A stretch of 64,000 nucleotides of DNA from Catenaria anguillulae PL171 (taxonomy: Eukaryota; Blastocladiomycota; Blastocladiomycetes; Blastocladiales; Catenariaceae). The translations under genes and the position numbers were made by a program. Numbering within the stretch: the stretch's first letter is position 1; the number at the start of each line of letters is the position of its first letter. The stretch is taken from NCBI GenBank assembly GCA_002102555.1, contig MCFL01000006.1, positions 434,001 through 498,000 of the forward strand, in the 5' to 3' direction. A model generated the notes under the pieces. It was not told where the DNA came from. It ran no database searches and was given only the letters and a program-made list of their open reading frames with translations. This document shows, piece by piece, positions 58,082 to 64,000 of the stretch.

Positions 58082-61000
58082 TCAACCGATCAATAATGTC
58101 CGCTCAAGTTGCGCCACTGCCCGCAACCAGCATTGTACTACTTGAACTACAGCTTGTTCCCACGCCTGCGTCCGCGACCATGGGTCCTGGAAGTTGCGGA
58201 TGCTGAAGTTGCTGCGACCGATCCAAGGAAACCTTTGCACGAGCAACATGCGGCCCATGAACTTGCGCCCGTTCACCATTGCCATTGCCTGGTTCAAGTG
58301 CGTGTTTGTGTCTTTGAAAAACACGTCCTGAGCCAAATCTGACGAAAGCACTTGAACAATCATGATCTGGTCGCGCCTTTGCTGTTGCTGCGTGTCCGAC
58401 TGCGGAGGAGAAAGCTTGTAGGTCATCGGGTCCACCTGTTGACAGGCGTTGCGTTGCGTGGGAGTCAGCAAAAAAAAAAAAAAGTAGTGGCAATAGGGCT
58501 GAGTCAAGAGGGAGCTTCGTACACAAATATCATACGGCCTAACTGCACACGCCATCAACACCACCTCCAAATCGTCTGGGCTCGCGTCTGGATGGACGCC
58601 GAAAACATGCAAGCAGCACATGTGCAGGAGTTGCATGTCGCCCAGCCGCTTGTGCAGTTCCAAGGGGAACATGTCGCCAGGCATGCGCCCAATGGGTGTC
58701 AGTTGGTTGCGCGCACTGTAGGGCAGCGGCGGCGACGGAATCGTCAACATGCCGTGGCCGTGACCAGTGTTATCGGTCGGCTCGCTAACGTGCGCGGGGA
58801 TCGGCGGTGGCGATGACGACGGTGCAGGGCCCTGTTGATGCGCGAGCGTATGGTGCTGCGGGAAAGGCTGTTGGGGTCCCAAGTGGATAACACCAGGTGG
58901 TGCGGGATGCACGTGAGGTTGAGGTTGGTGCATGTGCATTGCATTGAGGGAAACGGATGGCCTTGGTTTGGCTGCTGGTACTGCTGATAATGCTGGGTCG
59001 TTTGCGGAATCGGCCGAATCGCAATTCCCAACTGTGGAGCGGTGCCGCTTGGCTGCTGCTGTTTCTGGTACCCTTGTCCATCGTGCCGCCCAGCACTCGG
59101 GGTTCGAGGCGATGTCGCCCCCGGCGGACCACCCAGCGCGTTCGCTGGCGGGGCCGTCGATGCAACAGACGCCGCCATCACCATCTGCGGCGGTAGCACA
59201 TATGCCGTGGTCCCATCGCCCGTCACGACGACAGCACCGGGCGGGAGCATTTGAATCATGCCGGCACCTGTCGCTCCCGCCGCTGCGTCCATACCTGCCC
59301 CAGTCGGACCTGATTGTTGCGCCGGAATCATGCCAAAGACAGGCACGGCCATTGTTGCTGCTGCTGCTGCTGATGCATCCCGCCGCCGCGCTCTTCAGGC
59401 CCACCGCCCGCAGCGTCCGCCAAACCCATGACCGAATCATGCCTTGTCCCAAACTCGCCCTGATTCCTGTGCTGTTGATGCTGCTGACGACCGCCATCAT
59501 GATACCCTCCACCACCACGGCCGCCGCGGTGCATGTATCCGCTGGGGGACCCGCCGCGTCCGTTGCGGAACCCGCCGCCTCCACCGCCAGCGCCACGGCC
59601 ACCATACTCGCCGCCACGACCGACCGATGGACTTGAAGGTGAGAACTCGCCACGGCCACTCGCCATGCCTGCTGCAAACTCGCCGCCACTTCCAGGCCGA
59701 CGCATGGGCGCGTGGTGCGGCATGCGCAAATGTGCCGCCGACGACTCGTAGAACGTGCCTGGAGTACCAAAAGGTCGGCCGGCGCTGCTACTGCCACCGT
59801 GGCGCGGGCCCATGTGTGCCGGGATTGTTCCGGGCTGAAGATGAACATGATGAGGCGGGCTACTTGCAAACGTGTTGGGCGGAAGCGTCGATGACCGATT
59901 GTGCGTTGGCTTTTCGTCATCGCCAGCCATGGACGCGTCGCCGTCGTGGCTGGTCGTGTCGTGCGGCGGGTGTGAGGAGTGAGGTGGGTCACGGACCGTG
60001 TTGGCGTGATGTACGTGTGGGTGGTTGTCGTCGTCAGCGTGTGTGACGGTCCCGCCCAGAGTCGTAGTTTCGGCCACAGGCTCCTCTGCGTCGGGCTTGA
60101 GTGTAAGGGGCGATCCGGGAACTTGTGTCGTGTTGTAGATAAAGACACCGTGTGGGCCGGGCTTGTTGCTGGTCGACGTGGCAATCGGCTCTTCCTTGTT
60201 GAGAACTTCGGGTGGACTCGCACTTGTTTGTACCTCGGTCGGCTTGGGTGCTACAGTATCACCGGGTCGGTCCTCGCGCTTATCCTCGTTTGCCTCCGTA
60301 TCAGCGTCAGCAGGTGAACTCGCAATTGTCTTACCCAACTCCTTGTCTTCCATGGCGTCCCCAACTTGCGTTGCAGCCGCTTCCTTGTTCTTGTCCGCCA
60401 CCTCGCCCAACCTCTCCCCGACATGCCCCGCGGGCCAGTCCCTCTCCAACCCAAACCCTTTGCGCCACACGCCAAACGGCCTGCCATGCAACTGCCGCTC
60501 CTCAATAAACACGTCGCCCGCTTGCAACTTGTCAACGGCGTGCTCTGCCTCGAGAAACGATGCAAACACGAGCCGCACACGCCCCGCGTGCTCGGACCGG
60601 GCCTGTCTCGGGGTCATGGCGCTGAGCCGTGCTTGTGCGGCGGGCGACGAAGGGTGCCCGAAAGAGATCTTGCGCACGTCATAAGGAGTGATAGCGTGTG
60701 GGAGCAGCAGGGCAGGCAAGGCAGAGATCGGGCACAAGTATGGGATCTAGTAGGGGTGGGCGTGGCATGAGTCAGCTCAGATTCTGAGACCGCAGTGATC
60801 GTGCGAGCGTGAATCACGTACATTGTACAAGTCAACAAGATATTCTTGCTCGAGCTTTGGTTTCTCCTGATACTCAACAGCGGGCACCATGAACTCGCTT
60901 GGCGGTCGCCTCCTTGGCATGCCACCACCGCTCGACCCTCCCGATCCGCCGCCGCGCGCACTGCCACGAAACGATCCTGGCCGTGCTGGAAATACAGCAG

Positions 61001-62265
61001 GCGACGCCGCACGATCCGAAACGGAATCGCTCGTGGTGGCGCTGGCCATGCTCGACATGGACGCCAAGTCGGACGCTGCTGACACCAGTGGCATTGACGC
61101 TGCTGCTGCTGCTGCTGATGATGATGATGACAACGAGACGGAAACGGGAACGGAAGCGGGCGCCCTCGGCGTGCATGCGGCCAAGGGTCCAAGTGCTCGC
61201 GCAACCGAATTGCTTGGCGTTCCTGCACGATTGTGAGTCGGGGCACAGCGTGTGCCTGACGCTGGGTCGAGCCGGTGAGACAAGTGCATGACGTGAATCA
61301 GGTACCGGTCGTCCAGTTTGCACTTGTGAAAGCGGCCTGTGATTTTGACAAGGTTGCCCGGTGAGGCCCTGAGCGAGGGCAAAAAGGCGCAAAAGACACG
61401 AAGACGCACGAATGGCTTCGGCGGCCAGGTCAGCATCACGATAGTACAGTTCGACATTGCGCTTGTTTGATTGGAACGCTGGGCGGTGTTCAAAAATGTC
61501 GGGAACAACATCTACCATGGGCAATGCTAGCGGTGTGAGTCGAAAAGAGCGGGTGAGACACGTCTACTGAAAATACAGACGGCAAGTACCATTGATGGTG
61601 AAGAGCTTTTGGATCATGGCACCCGTAAATGTGTCGGGAATCTATTGTTTGGGGCACACAAGCACAGGCGTGAGACCACACTGACTGTGCAGTGCCAAGG
61701 GACATGATTATACGTACATGCTTGGCGAACACATTTTCGAGATCCACTTCCATGCCTTTACCTGGGCCATAGCTCGGCTGCCCCATGAACCTGGGCCGCC
61801 CACCCGCACTTCCTGTGCCTCTGGCACCTTGTCCCGATGCCGTGTCGGGCTCGTTATTGTCGCCTCGTCACTACTGCCCCGCAGTCGGCGGCTCGGTCAA
61901 GGTGGGCGTGAGGGACGCGGGCGGCGGTGGCGTGGTGTAATTGTCGCCTTGGATGCTTTGCAAGATCTCAAACGAGTTGTGCGATTGTGCAGCGGGCAGC
62001 GACATGATGACTGACCCGAGTTGCAGGTTGGGCGCAGTCGGGCTGGCTGGTTGATCGGAATCGTTGCCCGTGTCGTGCAAGTCGTCAGCAGTGCGTCAGG
62101 TTGTTGAGGTTGCTTTGGCGGAGACGGCGGCGGCGGCGGCTGTTGCTTGTTGTTGTTGCCTCCACCCGCCTTGCGTGATCCGCCACGGCCAGATCCACGT
62201 CCCTTTCCACGTGTGCTCTTGTTGTTGCTGGTACTGGCGCCGTCCGGATCACTGTCACTGGTCAT
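58082..62265 (-). CDS. Low-complexity, RRM-like putative RNA-binding protein (model approximate)
   Basis: Some exons are well defined on the minus strand: 61786..61718, 61641..61590 and from 61526 down. A junction at 60822/60746 joins EQEYLVDLYN to IPYLCPISALPALLLPHAIT. The N-terminal part (ATG 62265, MTSDSDPDGAS) is RGG-like (RGKGRGSGRGGSRKAGGG). An RRM-like second half is visible in GRVRLVFASFLEAEHAVDKL with HGRPFGVWRKG. Gly-rich and polyGln stretches follow (60.0-59.3 kb), and a further RRM-like end near 58.3 kb (DLAQDVFFKDTNTHLNQAMA, VNGRKFMGRMLLVQRFPW). Frame changes at about 62.0, 61.4, 59.35, 58.9 and 58.5 kb show that more introns exist than could be placed. The start and the stop are both provisional, and two genes cannot be excluded. 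Confidence 0.5.
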
Positions 62266-62814
62266 ATTCCCTGGTAACTATCGACCCCGGCGGCCTTGCG
62301 CTGGATTGCGGTGGCGGCAGCGGACGCGTACGAGGCGGGACGGCCCTTCTTGGTTTGGTGGCCGAGGTGGAGCCAGCGCTCGTGGACGCGGTGGTCGTGT
62401 CGGACGAGGACGAAGTGCGGGCCGGGGCTGGGGCCGGGGCCGAGGCGAGCGGGAGAGGGCGGGTCGGAGTCGCGGGAACGATTGCTTGAAGTGCCGTGAG
62501 TCGCCATGGTGGTTGGGTATGGTAATCAAGGTCCGCTGTTTTGATCACGATCCATGCTCGCTTCGAGTCAGGCTGACTCCAAAAGTCTCAGTTGGGAAAA
62601 ATGAACAAATTTACGTGGCCGCCATATTTATTGAGCAAAAACAAGCAACAACATGAGCAGTTACGTAAAATTTGAAGCGATGGTAGTCATGGGGGCGACG
62701 GTTTGTCCGGAGATTGCCTGTGCATGTGCAGAGAATGCCAACTCAATGGCAGCCTGCAGGCAGGGAACAATGAGATGGGTCGAGTGACTCACACTGCACT
62801 GACATTTCATCGCC
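62266..62814. promoter_or_regulatory. Divergent spacer before the LENG1-like gene
   Basis: It separates the RRM-like gene from the LENG1-like gene. An 81-codon frame on the minus strand (62262..62507, Pro/Arg-rich) could be a 5' exon of the RRM-like gene or leader sequence; it ends in a stop overlapping the next ATG. Confidence 0.35.
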
Positions 62815-64000
62815 ATGCACTTGCTCCACACGAAAAGGTGTGTCTGTGTGGCCCACTCGATGCATTCGGCCGTGTCAGAGCTAACCTGTACCGTCGCCAT
62901 CGACCGCTCTCCACAGCTGGCACGTCAAGTCGGCCGCCAACATTGCCCGCGTCCACCGCGACGAGCAAGAGGCCCGCCAGAAGCAGCTCCAACAAGAGGC
63001 GCAGGCTCTTGCAGCTGTATGTGCATATGTCTCACGCACTCGACTCCATTCGGGCTTCATCCACTGACTCAACCCCATGGCCACAAATACAAATGCAAGG
63101 ACCGTGAATCCCGTCTCGAACTGCTCCGTGCACGCTCCCGCCACGGCGGCCCATCCGACCAATCCCGCAACATTTCGGCTGCGTCCTTTCTCGACCCACA
63201 CCCTTCCGATGCTGTCTTTGTTGATGACGGCGGCGAATATTCAACCGAAAATGACACGCAATGCACAAGGACCGGCACGAGCTCACACAGTATCGTACCG
63301 ACGACGGGCACTTCAACTTCTTTGCACGGCCAGACACAGCCGCGGAACCCGACCTGTTTGGCAGTGGTGCAACCAAGTCGAGTTCTCGCAAGACTCAAGA
63401 CAAGCATTTCTCAAAATCTCGCCAGGGCGACGCAGCAAGCAAGCAACAACGTCGAGAGCCCAGACCCACAGAAGACGACGCATTTCGGCTTGGTGGGAGG
63501 CCGCTGGACGGTTCGTATCTAGATGCGTCAGTCCTCTTGACATTTGCCATGGCACACTCATGTTTGGCGGCGTGTGTTTTCGCAGTTCCTTGGTACCAAC
63601 GCACCGTTGACGATGCACCACAACACCAAGACGAACCACCGGCCCGCTCAGCTCATCGTGACTGGCACGATCCCATTTTCGACATGGGGTTCAGCGACCG
63701 CAAGCGCCAGCTCGTGGATCCACGTGCAATCGATCCACAAAGTCCAGCAACGACAGTGAGGCCACCAGTGCTCCTGACAAGCACACCCGGGATCGATCAA
63801 GGTCCCGCGATCGCCCACGTCGTCGGCGACATGATGAGGATCGTGACGAGTCGATGGGTCACAAGGAACCACGTCGATTGAGTCGGGAAAGAGAAAAGGA
63901 TAAAGAGAAGAAGGACAAGAGCAAGAGCAAGAGCAAACGGCGGAATCGCAGCCGAAGCAGGAGCACGAGTCGCACCCGGCGGGCCACAGGTGATCGAGGT
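62815..64000 (+). CDS. LENG1-like protein with CIR_N-type N-terminus (partial at window end)
   Basis: Exon 1 is only 23 nt (62815..62837) and joins exon 2 (62917..63016) to give MHLLHTKSWHVKSAANIARV followed by HRDEQEARQKQLQQEAQ, closely matching the N-terminus of LENG1 (KKSWHVxNxxNxARVRRDE). Exon 3 begins at 63100 (DRESRLELLRARSRH). Later conserved-looking pieces are GHFNFFARPDTAAEPDLF (63.3 kb), PWYQRTVDD (63.6 kb, after a TTTCGCAG acceptor) and DPIFDMGFSDRKRQLVDP. A Lys/Ser/Arg-rich RS-type segment runs to the last base. Internal introns after exon 3 were not fully resolved. The gene continues beyond the window. LENG1 relatives are nuclear and spliceosome-linked; the role here is inferred. 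Confidence 0.75.

Noticed and set aside
1-64000. CRISPR arrays or bacterial operons
   Set aside because: No spaced direct repeats of CRISPR type; spliceosomal introns throughout show a eukaryote.

Overview
The window is nuclear DNA of a fungus. Nearly every gene is split by short GT-AG introns, about 45-180 nt, with donors such as GTACGT, GTGCGT, GTATGT or GTCCGT and a CTGAC-type branch site near the 3' end. Fungal or near-fungal hallmarks include an NRC-2/FPK1-type kinase with DFD in place of DFG. A class-C-like seven-helix receptor carrying a bacterial-type solute-binding ectodomain suggests a zoosporic, early-diverging lineage (Blastocladiomycota or Chytridiomycota). That placement is inference, not something the sequence proves.

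Layout. 0-5.5 kb: COQ9, MutY adenine glycosylase and a TatD nuclease. 5.8-8.5 kb: tandem pair of paralogous 7-TM proteins of unknown function. 9.8-20.7 kb: CHMP1/Did2 (ESCRT-III), EXO5 exonuclease, DRS1/DDX27 helicase, a 4-TM protein and a DUF707 type II membrane protein. 20.7-24.5 kb: gene-poor stretch with orphan ORFs and a decayed IS630/Tc1-mariner-like transposase. 24.6-31.7 kb: the SBP-7TM-PH receptor (9 exons) and a long-chain acyl-CoA synthetase (10 exons). 31.8-39.1 kb: a 7,310-bp Plavaka-like DNA transposon with 315-bp terminal inverted repeats that match base for base by eye. It carries a C2H2/DDE-type transposase and a divergent accessory gene. 39.5-47.1 kb: RPB2 and an NRC-2/FPK1-type kinase. 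47.7-55.3 kb: an unknown multi-TM protein, TSR2 and RPF1 sharing a divergent promoter, a HINT-type HIT hydrolase and a WD40 protein. 55.3-58.1 kb: no confident gene. 58.1-62.3 kb: a low-complexity, RRM-like putative RNA-binding protein. 62.8 kb to the end: 5' part of a LENG1-like (CIR_N) gene cut by the window edge.

Functional links. MutY, TatD and EXO5 are DNA-maintenance enzymes. DRS1, TSR2 and RPF1 belong to ribosome biogenesis, and the TSR2/RPF1 spacer holds a PAC-like motif. Most genes are core housekeeping. The accessory content is concentrated in the two transposons, the 7-TM pair and the receptor. Exon models were made by hand from reading frame, splice motifs and family conservation. 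Several exons are only 16-23 nt long and are easily missed by automatic annotation.
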